Shown here: positions 24,183-33,854 of the stretch, in pieces
Position numbering within the stretch: position 1 is the stretch's first letter
Layout of the letters: each line of letters opens with the position of its first letter
Assembly (NCBI RefSeq): GCF_029643245.1
Contig: NZ_CP116398.1
Location: 2,666,001 to 2,730,000 of the forward strand
Reading direction: 5' to 3'
DNA: 64,000 nt
Origin: Methylomonas sp. EFPC3
GTDB lineage: Bacteria > Pseudomonadota > Gammaproteobacteria > Methylococcales > Methylomonadaceae
Notes under the pieces: generated by a model
The model's input: the letters and a program-made list of their open reading frames with translations, nothing else
Database searches by the model: none
What the model was told of the DNA's origin: nothing
Position numbers and translations under genes: made by a program

Positions 24183-26195
24183 TTAAAGAACGGCTTCGAC
24201 GTTAGCGACGACATTGTCCACGGTGAAGCCGAACTCTTTGAAGAGCTGGCCGGCCGGGGCCGATTCGCCGAAACGGTCCATGCCTACCACGCGGCCTTGG
24301 CTGCCGGCATATTTCCACCAGCTGTCGGTCACGCCCGCTTCGACCACGACGCGTTTGGTCACGCTCGCTGGCAATACGCTGTCTTTGTAGGCCTGGTCCT
24401 GGGCTTCGAACACGTTGGTCGACGGCATGGACACCACGCGGATGTTTTTGCCTTTCGCGGCCAGCGCTTCGGCAGCTTTGACGGCCAGTTCGACTTCGGA
24501 ACCGGTGGCGATGATGATCGCATCCGGGGTGCCGTTGCTGTCTTTCAGGATGTAACCGCCTTTGGCAATCGCGTCGATCTGGGCTTGGCTACGAGCCATG
24601 TGCGGCAGGTTTTGCCGTGAGAAGATCAGGGTGCTCGGGCCGTCTTGGCGTTCGATCGCCGCTTTCCAGCAAATCGCCGATTCGACCGCGTCGCACGGAC
24701 GCCAGACGTGCATGTTCGGAATCATGCGCAAGGTGGCGGTTTGTTCGATCGGTTGGTGGGTCGGACCGTCTTCGCCCAGGCCGATGGAGTCGTGGGTGTA
24801 GACGAAGATGGTCGGCGCTTTCATCAGGGCGGCCATGCGCAGGGCGTTACGGGCGTATTCGCTGAACATCAGGAAGGTGGCGCCGTAGGCTTTGAAGCCG
24901 CCGTGCAGGGTGATGCCGTTCATGATGGCGCTCATGCCGAATTCGCGCACGCCGTAGTAGGCGTAGTTGCCGTCGTGACCAGGGGCGTTGATGTCTTTGC
25001 AGCCTTTCCACAGGGTCAGGTTGGAGCCGGCCAGGTCGGCGGAGCCGCCCAGCAGTTCCGGCAGCAACGGGCCGAAGCCGTTCAGGGTGTTTTGCGAGGC
25101 TTTGCGGCTGGCGATGGTTTCGGCTTTGGCGTTGACGTCGGCGATGAAGGCGTTGGCTTTTTCGCTCCAGTCGGCTGGTAATTTACCGGCCATGCGGCGT
25201 TCGAATTCGGCAGCCAGTTCCGGGTGCGCGGCTTGGTAGGCGGCGAATTTGGCGTTCCAGGCGCTTTCCAAACGGTCGCCTTTGGCTTTGGCGTCCCATC
25301 CGGCGTAGATGTCGGCCGGAATTTCGAACGGGGCGTGCGGCCAGCCCAGTTGTTCGCGGGTGGCGGCCACTTCGGCTTCACCCAGCGCAGCACCATGGCA
25401 TTCTTCTTTACCTTGTTTGTTCGGCGAGCCGAAGCCGATGATGGTTTGGCAGCAGATGATGGACGGTTTGTCGCTGACTTTTTTGGCTTCTTCGATGGCT
25501 TTTTTCACTGCGTCCGGGTCGTGGCCGTCGACTTTGGGGATGACGTGCCAGCCGTAGGCTTCGAAGCGGGCCGGGGTGTTGTCCAGGAACCAGCCGGTGA
25601 CGTCGCCGTGACCGCGGACTTCGCCGTCGATGGAGATGTTGTTGTCGTCGTAGATGGCGATCAGTTTGCCCAGTTTCATGGAGCCGGCCAGCGAGCAGGC
25701 TTCGTGGGAGATGCCTTCCATCAGGCAGCCGTCACCCAGGAATACGTAGGTGTGGTGGTCGACGATGTCATGACCGGGGCGGTTGAATTGGCCGGCCAGG
25801 GCGCGTTCGGCGATGGCGAAACCGACAGCATTGGTGATGCCTTGGCCCAGCGGGCCGGTGGTGGTTTCGACGCCGTCGGTGTAGCCGTATTCAGGGTGGC
25901 CCGGGGTTTTGGAATGCAGTTGACGGAACTGTTTCAGTTCGTCGATCGGCAGGTTGTAGCCCGACAGGTGCAACAATGAGTAAATCAGCATGGAGCCGTG
26001 ACCGTTGGACAGCACGAAGCGGTCGCGGTTGGCCCATTTCGGGTTATTGGGGTTGTGGTTCAGAAAATCGTTCCACAGTACTTCGGCGATATCGGCCATC
26101 CCCATCGGGGCTCCAGGGTGTCCTGAATTGGCTTTTTGTACCGCGTCCATGCTAAGTGCGCGGATGGCGTTCGCTAAGTCTCGACGCGAAGGCAT
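24183..26195 (-). CDS. tkt: Transketolase
   Basis: A 670-residue thiamine-diphosphate enzyme of the bacterial/yeast type. Seen are [18 protein letters not shown] near residue 24, the TPP-binding [13 protein letters not shown]...DNNISIDG region, and the transketolase motif with [16 protein letters not shown]. It transfers two-carbon units between sugar phosphates, regenerating ribulose-5-phosphate for formaldehyde fixation by Hps. ATG 26195 is preceded by AAAGGAG at good spacing. A 196-base gap with a hairpin separates it from hpi, so it is probably transcribed partly on its own. Confidence 0.97.
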   Translation of the reverse strand: MPSRRDLANAIRALSMDAVQKANSGHPGAPMGMADIAEVLWNDFLNHNPNNPKWANRDRFVLSNGHGSMLIYSLLHLSGYNLPIDELKQFRQLHSKTPGHPEYGYTDGVETTTGPLGQGITNAVGFAIAERALAGQFNRPGHDIVDHHTYVFLGDGCLMEGISHEACSLAGSMKLGKLIAIYDDNNISIDGEVRGHGDVTGWFLDNTPARFEAYGWHVIPKVDGHDPDAVKKAIEEAKKVSDKPSIICCQTIIGFGSPNKQGKEECHGAALGEAEVAATREQLGWPHAPFEIPADIYAGWDAKAKGDRLESAWNAKFAAYQAAHPELAAEFERRMAGKLPADWSEKANAFIADVNAKAETIASRKASQNTLNGFGPLLPELLGGSADLAGSNLTLWKGCKDINAPGHDGNYAYYGVREFGMSAIMNGITLHGGFKAYGATFLMFSEYARNALRMAALMKAPTIFVYTHDSIGLGEDGPTHQPIEQTATLRMIPNMHVWRPCDAVESAICWKAAIERQDGPSTLIFSRQNLPHMARSQAQIDAIAKGGYILKDSNGTPDAIIIATGSEVELAVKAAEALAAKGKNIRVVSMPSTNVFEAQDQAYKDSVLPASVTKRVVVEAGVTDSWWKYAGSQGRVVGMDRFGESAPAGQLFKEFGFTVDNVVANVEAVL

Positions 26196-26352
26196 GTTGG
26201 TCTCCTTTAACTTGTTATTTTAAGTGCACGTTTGTGATGTCAAACGCCGCTCTGGCTGAGGCTTGGTAAATTTCAAGGAAGACCAATACCACACTCTTGC
26301 TCTTAGACTGCTGGAATCGGTATCACCTTGACGCCCACTTGTTATCTGTTGG

Positions 26353-26382
26353 GCCTACGGCAGGCTGCGCCAGACCGTAGGC
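26353..26382 (-). terminator. Hairpin after hpi
   Basis: GCCTACGG and CCGTAGGC form a perfect 8-bp stem around a 14-base GC-rich loop, starting 9 bases beyond the hpi stop codon. It most likely terminates or protects the hps-hpi transcript, separating it from tkt. On the minus strand the stem is followed by CAACAG, not a T run. Confidence 0.45.
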
Positions 26383-26391
26383 TATACGCAA

Positions 26392-26925
26392 TTATTCCAA
26401 ATTGGCGTGTCTTGATCTCATTTCCTCTTCGGGAATACCTTTCTCGTGAATTACGTGAGAAATGGTAGCTTCCAAAAACAGCAAGGTGGACAATTCAAAC
26501 ACAGTACCCATAGGCATGCCTTTAACTTTGCCGTATTGCTCGGAACGGCCGATTTGCAGCGTAATATCCGCCATATCGCCAATAGTCGAGTCGTCCTTGG
26601 CAGAAATCAATACGATTTTAGCGCCGACTTCTTTCGCTTTTTTGGTAAACGCGATCAATTGCTCTGTTTCGCCAGAACCGGAAATGATGATTAACAAATC
26701 ACCGTTTTTAATGCTCGGCGTTACAATTTCCCCAACAACACTGACGTCATAACCGCCGTGCATCAAGCGCATGGCGAAGAAATTACCAACGAGCTTCGAG
26801 CGACCGGCACCAGAGACGAAGATTCTCTTGGCTTGATCCAGCATATCGACCAAAGCTTTGTCGTGCGAATCGGGGGTGGCTTCCAGAATGCTGGAAATTT
26901 TGTTTATGATTAACTCTTGATGCAT
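26392..26925 (-). CDS. hpi: 6-phospho-3-hexuloisomerase
   Basis: A 177-residue SIS-domain sugar-phosphate isomerase. The phosphate-binding SIS motifs are seen as FVSGAGRSKLVGNFFAMRL and IIISGSGETEQLIAFTKKA. It converts D-arabino-3-hexulose-6-phosphate, the product of Hps, to fructose-6-phosphate, the second step of the RuMP pathway. It follows hps after 3 bases, so the two are one transcriptional unit. The length is typical (about 175-185), and the pairing with hps makes the assignment firm. The symbols hxlB, rmpB and phi are used for the same gene. Confidence 0.95.
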   Translation of the reverse strand: MHQELIINKISSILEATPDSHDKALVDMLDQAKRIFVSGAGRSKLVGNFFAMRLMHGGYDVSVVGEIVTPSIKNGDLLIIISGSGETEQLIAFTKKAKEVGAKIVLISAKDDSTIGDMADITLQIGRSEQYGKVKGMPMGTVFELSTLLFLEATISHVIHEKGIPEEEMRSRHANLE

Positions 26926-26928
26926 GGC

Positions 26929-27576
26929 TTACACCGCCGCCGCGTCAACCAATTCACGGATTTCACGAGCCGCTTCGGCAGGTGATGGCGCACCGTAAAT
27001 AGCCGCACCGACGACGATGATATTGGCACCGGCTTTAACGGTTTGGTCGATGGTTGCCGGTTTAATACCGCCGGCAACAGAAACGCGAACGTTCAAACCC
27101 AAAGAAGCGACTTCATTCAAGTCGGTGAATGGGGTTTGACCAGCCGCTTGCGCGTCCAGACCGGTGTGAACGCCCATGATTTGCGCGCCCAGTTTGGCTG
27201 ATTCGCGTGCGCACTCGGATTTGCTTGGCACGTTGATCAGGTCAACTTGTACTTCAGCAGCGTATTTTTTTGCCGCTTTGATTACGCCACCGATGGTAGC
27301 CAAACCGGATACGCCCAATACGGTGCAGATATCTGCGCCGGCTGCGTAGAAAGCGCCTGCTTCGTATTCGCCGGCGTCCATGGTTTTCAGGTCGACCAAC
27401 AACAATTTGTCTGGGTAACGGTTTCTCAACTCTTTCACCAAGTTGACGCCGTTATATTTGATGCAAGGGGTACCGATTTCAAAGATATCGACATAAGGGG
27501 CGACTTGGTCAGCCAATGCCACAGTTTGGTTGAAATCCAGTGAGTCCAACGCCATTTGAATTAATGGTCTTGCCAT
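26929..27576 (-). CDS. hps: 3-hexulose-6-phosphate synthase
   Basis: A 215-residue (beta/alpha)8 enzyme of the OMP-decarboxylase/KGPDC superfamily, with the signature LLVDLKTMDAGEYEA (Asp-x-Lys-x-x-Asp active site) and the phosphate-binding RVSVAGGIKPATI and IIVVGAAIY. It condenses formaldehyde with ribulose-5-phosphate, the entry step of formaldehyde assimilation in type I methanotrophs and RuMP methylotrophs. It leads the block and has a plausible strong promoter about 100 bases upstream. The symbols hxlA and rmpA are used for the same gene. Confidence 0.96.
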   Translation of the reverse strand: MARPLIQMALDSLDFNQTVALADQVAPYVDIFEIGTPCIKYNGVNLVKELRNRYPDKLLLVDLKTMDAGEYEAGAFYAAGADICTVLGVSGLATIGGVIKAAKKYAAEVQVDLINVPSKSECARESAKLGAQIMGVHTGLDAQAAGQTPFTDLNEVASLGLNVRVSVAGGIKPATIDQTVKAGANIIVVGAAIYGAPSPAEAAREIRELVDAAAV

Positions 27577-27650
27577 GTGATGTGCTCCGAAAGTTTTTAA
27601 TTTTTAGTAATAGCCGATTCTTGCAAATTGCCACAACCCGCTAGGCTTGT

Positions 27651-27660
27651 CACGTACGTG
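27651..27660. promoter_or_regulatory. Palindrome in the hps leader
   Basis: CACGTACGTG is a perfect 10-base palindrome located just downstream of the predicted -10 element of hps, at about +7 to +16. The position would suit a repressor operator. No family is assigned. Confidence 0.35.
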
Positions 27661-27673
27661 TGATGCATCTGTA

Positions 27674-27703
27674 ACTGTAAGATAGAAACAGCAGGTATGT
27701 CAA
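27674..27703 (-). promoter_or_regulatory. Predicted sigma-70 promoter of hps-hpi
   Basis: On the minus strand a perfect TTGACA (27698-27703) is followed after 18 bases by TACAGT (27674-27679; 4 of 6 matches to TATAAT). The start of transcription would be near 27667, giving a leader of about 90 bases before the hps ATG. The rest of the 339-base divergent gap between hps and thpR (27577-27915) shows no gene; a thpR promoter was not identified. Confidence 0.5.
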
Positions 27704-27915
27704 TCCTTAGCAACCGCAAGCGCCACATAGGCTGACGACGCAATCGAAATGCTACATTTGCGTAACGGACAGATCGCATGCCACTAAAAACCCTTCCCAC
27801 CCCGCACCTCGGAACTACACCGCAATCGATCGCGTTATTGCCAAACCGGAATTGCAAAACTCGGCAACAAACCGCACACTTCGACACTGCACTTCCGACA
27901 CAGGAGGATAGCTGA

Positions 27916-28428
27916 TTGAGACGCCTGTTTTTTGCACTATGGCCCACTCCGGCCACGCGTTCGGCATGCGCCGCCGTTTGCAAACAACTGGCTGGTTGCG
28001 GCAAACCGGTTGCAACACACAATCTGCACATTACCTTGCTATTTTTGGGCAAGGTCAACGCCAAGCAGCAGACAGAGGTGACGCAGGAAGCGGCCAAACT
28101 CAAAGATATTCCAACCGAGCTTGTATTAGACCGACTGGATTTCTGGGAAAAACCGAAAGTCTTGTGCCTGACAGCGAGCGGTTTCGATCCAAACTTCCTG
28201 CGATTCCACACCGAGCTGGCCGGAATTGCAGACCGAAGCGGCATTATTACCGACTGCCGGCCTTACAAGCCACATGCCACGTTAACCAAAAAAGCCCGCT
28301 GCAAACCCGAAGTGAATATAACCCCTGTCTTGTGGCAATCGAACGGATTTTGCCTGGCGGAATCCCTCCATACCCCTTCGGGCGTAGAATACCGGATCGT
28401 CGAACGATGGCACGACATCAATGCATAA
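27916..28428 (+). CDS. thpR: RNA 2',3'-cyclic phosphodiesterase (2'-5' RNA ligase family)
   Basis: A 170-residue member of the 2H phosphoesterase superfamily. The two catalytic HxTx motifs are visible as HITL (about residue 37) and HATL (about 119), each in a hydrophobic strand, with RLFFALWP at the N-terminus as in ThpR/LigT. The enzyme hydrolyses 2',3'-cyclic phosphates on RNA ends, and shows 2'-5' ligase activity in vitro. Translation starts at TTG 27916, eight bases after a full AGGAGG Shine-Dalgarno; no ATG offers an alternative near the N-terminus. It is divergent from hps and is followed after 18 bases by the tautomerase gene. Confidence 0.88.
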   Translation: MRRLFFALWPTPATRSACAAVCKQLAGCGKPVATHNLHITLLFLGKVNAKQQTEVTQEAAKLKDIPTELVLDRLDFWEKPKVLCLTASGFDPNFLRFHTELAGIADRSGIITDCRPYKPHATLTKKARCKPEVNITPVLWQSNGFCLAESLHTPSGVEYRIVERWHDINA

Positions 28429-28446
28429 ACTCGTGAAGGAGAACGC

Positions 28447-28794
28447 ATGCCTTACCTGAAACTCAACACCAACTCCCCAGTAAATGTCGAGCAAGCCAAG
28501 GAATTACTCGGCGAATTATCCAAACTTGTCGCAACCGAGACCGGTAAACCCGAACGCTACGTGATGGTTCAATTGGCCAGCGAGGGCTCTATGCTTTTCG
28601 CCGGCAACGACCAGCCCCTGGCCTACTTGGAATGCAAAAGTATCGGCTTGACCAAAAACCAAGCACAAAACTTAGCCGCAGAGCTGTGCCAGCTCCTGTC
28701 AAATAAACTGGAGATCAAGCCGGATCGGATTTATATCGAGTTCAGCAAATGTCCGGCGGAATTTTGGGGCTGGAACGGCGGCACTTTCGGCTAA
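28447..28794 (+). CDS. MIF-like tautomerase family protein
   Basis: A 115-residue protein of the macrophage migration inhibitory factor/phenylpyruvate tautomerase family. It starts MPYLKLNTN, so Pro-2 becomes the catalytic N-terminal proline after removal of Met; YVMVQLASEGSMLFAGND and DRIYIEFSKCPAEFWGWNGGTFG are typical of this family, including the C-terminal strand. AAGGAG precedes the ATG. Its physiological substrate in bacteria is unknown; several related proteins tautomerise phenylpyruvate in vitro. It is probably cotranscribed with thpR. Confidence 0.88.
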   Translation: MPYLKLNTNSPVNVEQAKELLGELSKLVATETGKPERYVMVQLASEGSMLFAGNDQPLAYLECKSIGLTKNQAQNLAAELCQLLSNKLEIKPDRIYIEFSKCPAEFWGWNGGTFG

Positions 28795-28797
28795 AGC

Positions 28798-28865
28798 CCG
28801 CCCCCTATAATACAGCGGATCGACCTCCAGGGGGCGGAGCAATCGGTTGCGGCACCAGCCGCAAC
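28798..28865. terminator. Two hairpins between convergent genes
   Basis: The gap holds a 9-bp stem (CCGCCCCCT at 28798-28806 with AGGGGGCGG at 28829-28837) and a tight 8-bp stem, GTTGCGGC-ACCA-GCCGCAAC, at 28846-28865. They lie between the tautomerase gene (plus) and the ComEA-like gene (minus) and probably act as a bidirectional terminator. No clear T-tract is present on either strand. Confidence 0.5.
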
Positions 28866-28896
28866 ACAATTCAATCAAGAGCCGGAAATCAGGCGC

Positions 28897-29208
28897 CTAT
28901 TTGGCTTTTTTCGGCTCTGCCGACTTTTCCGATTTCGCTGACTTTTCCGCTGCCGCTGAATCGCCGAATATTATGTTCTTCTCGTTTTGCTGAACCGTTT
29001 TTGCACCGATACCAGGGACATTTTCCAGATCCTTTGGCGTCTTAAAATCCCCATGCTCCTTTCGGTACTGCAAAATCGCTTCCGCTTTCTTCGGCCCGAT
29101 TCCGGTTAACTCCTTAGCGATGGTCTCGGCATCCGCTCGATTGATGTCAATCGGCTCGGCAAACACAGAGAAGGAACATAACATCAAAATGGTAATTAAT
29201 TTTTTCAT
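28897..29208 (-). CDS. ComEA-like helix-hairpin-helix protein
   Basis: A 103-residue protein with a signal peptide (MKKLITILMLCSFSVFA, cleavage before EPID), a tandem helix-hairpin-helix DNA-binding domain (IDINRADAETIAKELTGIGPKKAEAIL and FKTPKDLENVPGIGAKTV) and a charged Lys/Ser/Glu/Ala-rich tail. Periplasmic ComEA-type proteins bind DNA nonspecifically during natural transformation. Free-standing homologues of this size are common in gammaproteobacteria and their role is often unproven. No other competence gene is nearby. Confidence 0.88.
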   Translation of the reverse strand: MKKLITILMLCSFSVFAEPIDINRADAETIAKELTGIGPKKAEAILQYRKEHGDFKTPKDLENVPGIGAKTVQQNEKNIIFGDSAAAEKSAKSEKSAEPKKAK

Positions 29209-29278
29209 ATTTGGACTCCCGTTTTAATGGTTGAATGCCTGAAAAAACCGAACCCGTGTCGGCGCATTTTTCAAGCTA

Positions 29279-29325
29279 GGCAATTCTAGAATGTTACTGT
29301 CGAATTACAATAATTTAGAATTGCC
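29279..29325. repeat. AT-rich inverted repeat between cmoB and the ComEA-like gene
   Basis: GGCAATTCTA (29279-29288) and its exact complement (29316-29325) are separated by 27 AT-rich bases, 9 bases beyond the cmoB stop codon and about 70 bases upstream of the ComEA-like gene. It may be a terminator for cmoB, or an operator for the downstream gene. No T-run is attached. Confidence 0.4.
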
Positions 29326-29334
29326 AACCTATAT

Positions 29335-30303
29335 TTAAACGCTAGCCTTCAGAATCGCCCGCATCGGTGCCGGCAAACCTTCGCTGGTCAACTTGGGAGA
29401 ACCCGGATTGAGAAAATCGGCCAAGGAATGAAACCGCATCCATTCCGTACTACGCTGCTCCTCGACCGTGGTTTTGCCGACATGCAGCAACTGAATATCC
29501 TTATAGCCGCAACGCTGCATCCATAATTCCAGCGCCTGGCAACTGGGCAAAAACCAGACGTTGCGCATTTGCGCGTAACGGCCGGCCGGCAGTAAAACTT
29601 GGCGCTCGTCACCCTCGACCACCAGCGTTTCCAGAACCAACTCGCCGCCCGGCCGCAAACAACCTTTCAATTCCAACAAATGATCGATCGGCGAGCGCCT
29701 GTGGTACAACACCCCCATCGAAAACACGGTATCGAACCATCCCAAATTGGCCGGCACGTCTTCGATCCCCAGCGGCAAGACGTAAATCGGCGCCGGCCCG
29801 TGGAGCTTACGTATCGCCTGAAACTGCATCACGCTGAGCATGGTAGGATCGATGCCAACCACCAATCGCGCCCCCGCTCCCAGCATTCGCCAACAGTGGT
29901 AACCATTACCACAGCCGACGTCGAGCACTGCCCGATTTGACAGCGGAGCGATCCCATTTTTCAGACGCTCCCATTTCCAATCGGAACGCCATTCGGTATC
30001 GATATCGATGCCAAATATCCGGTAAGGCCCTTTCCGCCAAGGATGCAACTTCATCAGCTGTTCGCGCAATTGCTCTCTGGCAACATCGGAAATATCCGAA
30101 TCGACACCGATCCGCACCGCATTCGCCAAATCGATACTGGAGGCCGGGTAACGCGGCAAATCGTCAACCACCTGGCGCCAACGCGGCAAATCGCCGTGCG
30201 CGGCATCGTTAAACGCCGCAGCCAATTGTCCGGGCAAACTCTCACCCCAAACCCGGTCGCCCGCCTCCCGTAGTGAGGCGTACAAATCGTCGTAACCTAA
30301 CAT
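29335..30303 (-). CDS. cmoB: tRNA U34 carboxymethyltransferase CmoB
   Basis: A 322-residue SAM-fold enzyme, almost the same length as E. coli CmoB (323). Conserved blocks include PWRKGPYRIFGIDIDTEWRSDWKWERL, VLDVGCGNGYHCWRMLGAGA, DTVFSMGVLYHRRSPIDHL and RYAQMRNVWFLPS. It uses carboxy-SAM, made by CmoA, to convert 5-hydroxyuridine at tRNA position 34 to 5-carboxymethoxyuridine. ATG 30303 was chosen over an ORF start 14 codons upstream; it overlaps the cmoA stop by 7 bases. Confidence 0.95.
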   Translation of the reverse strand: MLGYDDLYASLREAGDRVWGESLPGQLAAAFNDAAHGDLPRWRQVVDDLPRYPASSIDLANAVRIGVDSDISDVAREQLREQLMKLHPWRKGPYRIFGIDIDTEWRSDWKWERLKNGIAPLSNRAVLDVGCGNGYHCWRMLGAGARLVVGIDPTMLSVMQFQAIRKLHGPAPIYVLPLGIEDVPANLGWFDTVFSMGVLYHRRSPIDHLLELKGCLRPGGELVLETLVVEGDERQVLLPAGRYAQMRNVWFLPSCQALELWMQRCGYKDIQLLHVGKTTVEEQRSTEWMRFHSLADFLNPGSPKLTSEGLPAPMRAILKASV

Positions 30304-31028
30304 TTCAACGCAATCATCGATGCGAAGTTGAAATACTGGAACCAAACCTCGACACTGGAAAAACCCACTGAAACCAAGCGCTGCCGATGCACTGCAAACG
30401 TTTCCGGAATCAGCACGTTTTCCAGCGCACTGCGCTTTTGGCTGATTTCCAGCTCGCTGTAGCCCTGTGCCTTTTTGAACAAGTGATGCATCTCGGTCTG
30501 CAATTCCTGTTGCCGCGTATCATCGAACGCCAATTTTTCCGACAAAATCAAAATTCCGCCGGGCAGCAATCCACCATAGAGCTTGGCCAAGAAAGCCTCC
30601 CGGTCCGCCAACGGAATAAATTGCAGCGTAAAATTCAACACCACGACCGACGCGTTCTCGATCGGGATGTCGCGAATGTCGGCACACACCACATCCACCC
30701 CCGCGACCGCAGAGTCCGCTAGATTTTTCCGACACTGCTCGACCATTGCTTCGGAACAATCGACGGCCACGACACGGCAATTCTTCGCGGTGATTTGCTG
30801 CCGCATAGCCAGACTCGCCGCCCCCAGAGAACAGCCCAAGTCGAAGCAAACGCTGTCATCCCTGGCAAAGCGGCCGGCCAACAGGCCGATGGCCGAGATA
30901 ATCGCCGGATAGCCGGGCACCGAACGCTGAATCATGTCCGGAAACACCTTGACCACGGCTTCGTCGAATTTAAATGCACCGACTTCGCCAAGCGGATTGG
31001 CGTAAAGAGAATCTTTGAGGGATGACAT
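30297..31028 (-). CDS. cmoA: Carboxy-S-adenosyl-L-methionine synthase CmoA
   Basis: A 243-residue enzyme with SAM-binding CFDLGCSLGAASLAMRQ and the CmoA-typical FPDMIQRSVPGYPAII and LNFTLQFIPLADREAFLAKLYGGLLPGG. It makes carboxy-SAM from SAM and prephenate; the product is consumed by CmoB encoded next. The start is set at ATG 31028 (MSSLKDSLYANP), as in known CmoA proteins, because the upstream extension (nine codons) has no homologue that I know. No strong ribosome binding site is seen. Confidence 0.94.
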   Translation of the reverse strand: MSSLKDSLYANPLGEVGAFKFDEAVVKVFPDMIQRSVPGYPAIISAIGLLAGRFARDDSVCFDLGCSLGAASLAMRQQITAKNCRVVAVDCSEAMVEQCRKNLADSAVAGVDVVCADIRDIPIENASVVVLNFTLQFIPLADREAFLAKLYGGLLPGGILILSEKLAFDDTRQQELQTEMHHLFKKAQGYSELEISQKRSALENVLIPETFAVHRQRLVSVGFSSVEVWFQYFNFASMIALKC

Positions 31029-31040
31029 GAACAGGAAGCT

Positions 31041-31076
31041 GGATTCCGGCCCCACCTTTAGGCGTGGCCGGAATCC
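31041..31076 (-). terminator. Strong hairpin between mlaC and cmoA
   Basis: GGATTCCGGCC (31041-31051) and its exact complement (31066-31076) form an 11-bp stem with a 14-base loop, starting 11 bases after the mlaC stop codon and ending 12 bases before cmoA. This probably ends the mlaC transcript. A T-tract is missing on the minus strand. Confidence 0.5.
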
Positions 31077-31087
31077 GAGGAGAACAC

Positions 31088-31735
31088 TTAGGAGTTGTTT
31101 TTGGCGTTTAGCGCTTCAGTATTGCGTTTCGCCAACTGATTTATTACTTCCTGCAACGAACCGGTACGCTCGACTTCGTTTTTGAAACTGGTCCGATAGT
31201 TGGTCACTAAACTGACGCCTTCGATCATGATGTCGTAAGCTTTCCACTGGCCTTTAACGTTCAACATCCGGTAATTGACCGCTATCGGCTGCAATCCAGG
31301 CTGCAATACTTCGGTTTTGATCAAGACTTTGCGCTCGTCCTCTTCCGGCGTCACCGGCAAAAACCGGATGGACCAATCCTTAAACTCGAAAAACGCTCTG
31401 GAATAGGTTCTGATCAGCAGAGTTTGAAATTCCTTTTTGAAACTTTCCTTCTCAGAGGGGGAAGCGTCCTTCCACAGCTTACCCAGCACCAGCGACGAAA
31501 TCAGATCGAAATCGACATGCGGATAAATCACCTCTTGAACGAAGGCATTGATTTTTTGGAAATCGTGCGGAAAATTCGGGTCCTGCAGACGTTGCTTGAG
31601 CTTATTGGAAGCGTCTTCAATCGCCATTTGCGGTTCGCTTAGGTCGGCGGCCGCTACCGGCGCGATCGTAGACAAGACTGCAAATACGCTAAAAACCAAC
31701 ACAGACATAAAACGCATATAAGTTCGGATACTCAT
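31088..31735 (-). CDS. MlaC/Ttg2D family periplasmic phospholipid-binding protein
   Basis: A 215-residue protein with an N-terminal signal peptide (cleavage after about residue 29, VAAA). The mature part has the MlaC (Ttg2) pattern: INAFVQEVIYPHVDFDLISSLVLGKLWKDASPSEKESFKKEFQTLLIRTYSRAF and WKAYDIMIEGVSLVTNYRTSFKNEV. MlaC proteins carry phospholipids between the outer and inner membranes. The gene is not next to mlaFED or mlaB here, so it may be an additional paralogue working with a different transporter. Confidence 0.88.
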   Translation of the reverse strand: MSIRTYMRFMSVLVFSVFAVLSTIAPVAAADLSEPQMAIEDASNKLKQRLQDPNFPHDFQKINAFVQEVIYPHVDFDLISSLVLGKLWKDASPSEKESFKKEFQTLLIRTYSRAFFEFKDWSIRFLPVTPEEDERKVLIKTEVLQPGLQPIAVNYRMLNVKGQWKAYDIMIEGVSLVTNYRTSFKNEVERTGSLQEVINQLAKRNTEALNAKNNS

Positions 31736-31809
31736 AAAATCATCTCAAAAGGAATTGCCGGCTAAATTAGAGTGCCCCGATTCGATACACTGCTAGAATA
31801 AAGGCCTGA

Positions 31810-33776
<1,967 letters not shown>

Positions 33777-33854
33777 ACCCGGACAAATGACAAACACGCC
33801 GACAAACGGCGACAATCACCCGCAAAACGACTTCTATACGGTTATTGGAACAGC

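Noticed and set aside
25224..25979. Open frame of 251 codons on the plus strand opposite tkt
   Set aside because: Antisense to transketolase, with a monotonous Val/Gly/Phe/Asp composition that reflects complementary codons rather than a protein.
26217..26243. TTGACA with TAAAAT upstream of tkt on the minus strand
   Set aside because: The spacer is only 15 bases and transcription would start about 15 bases before the ATG; alternative -10 elements at 17-18 bases match poorly.
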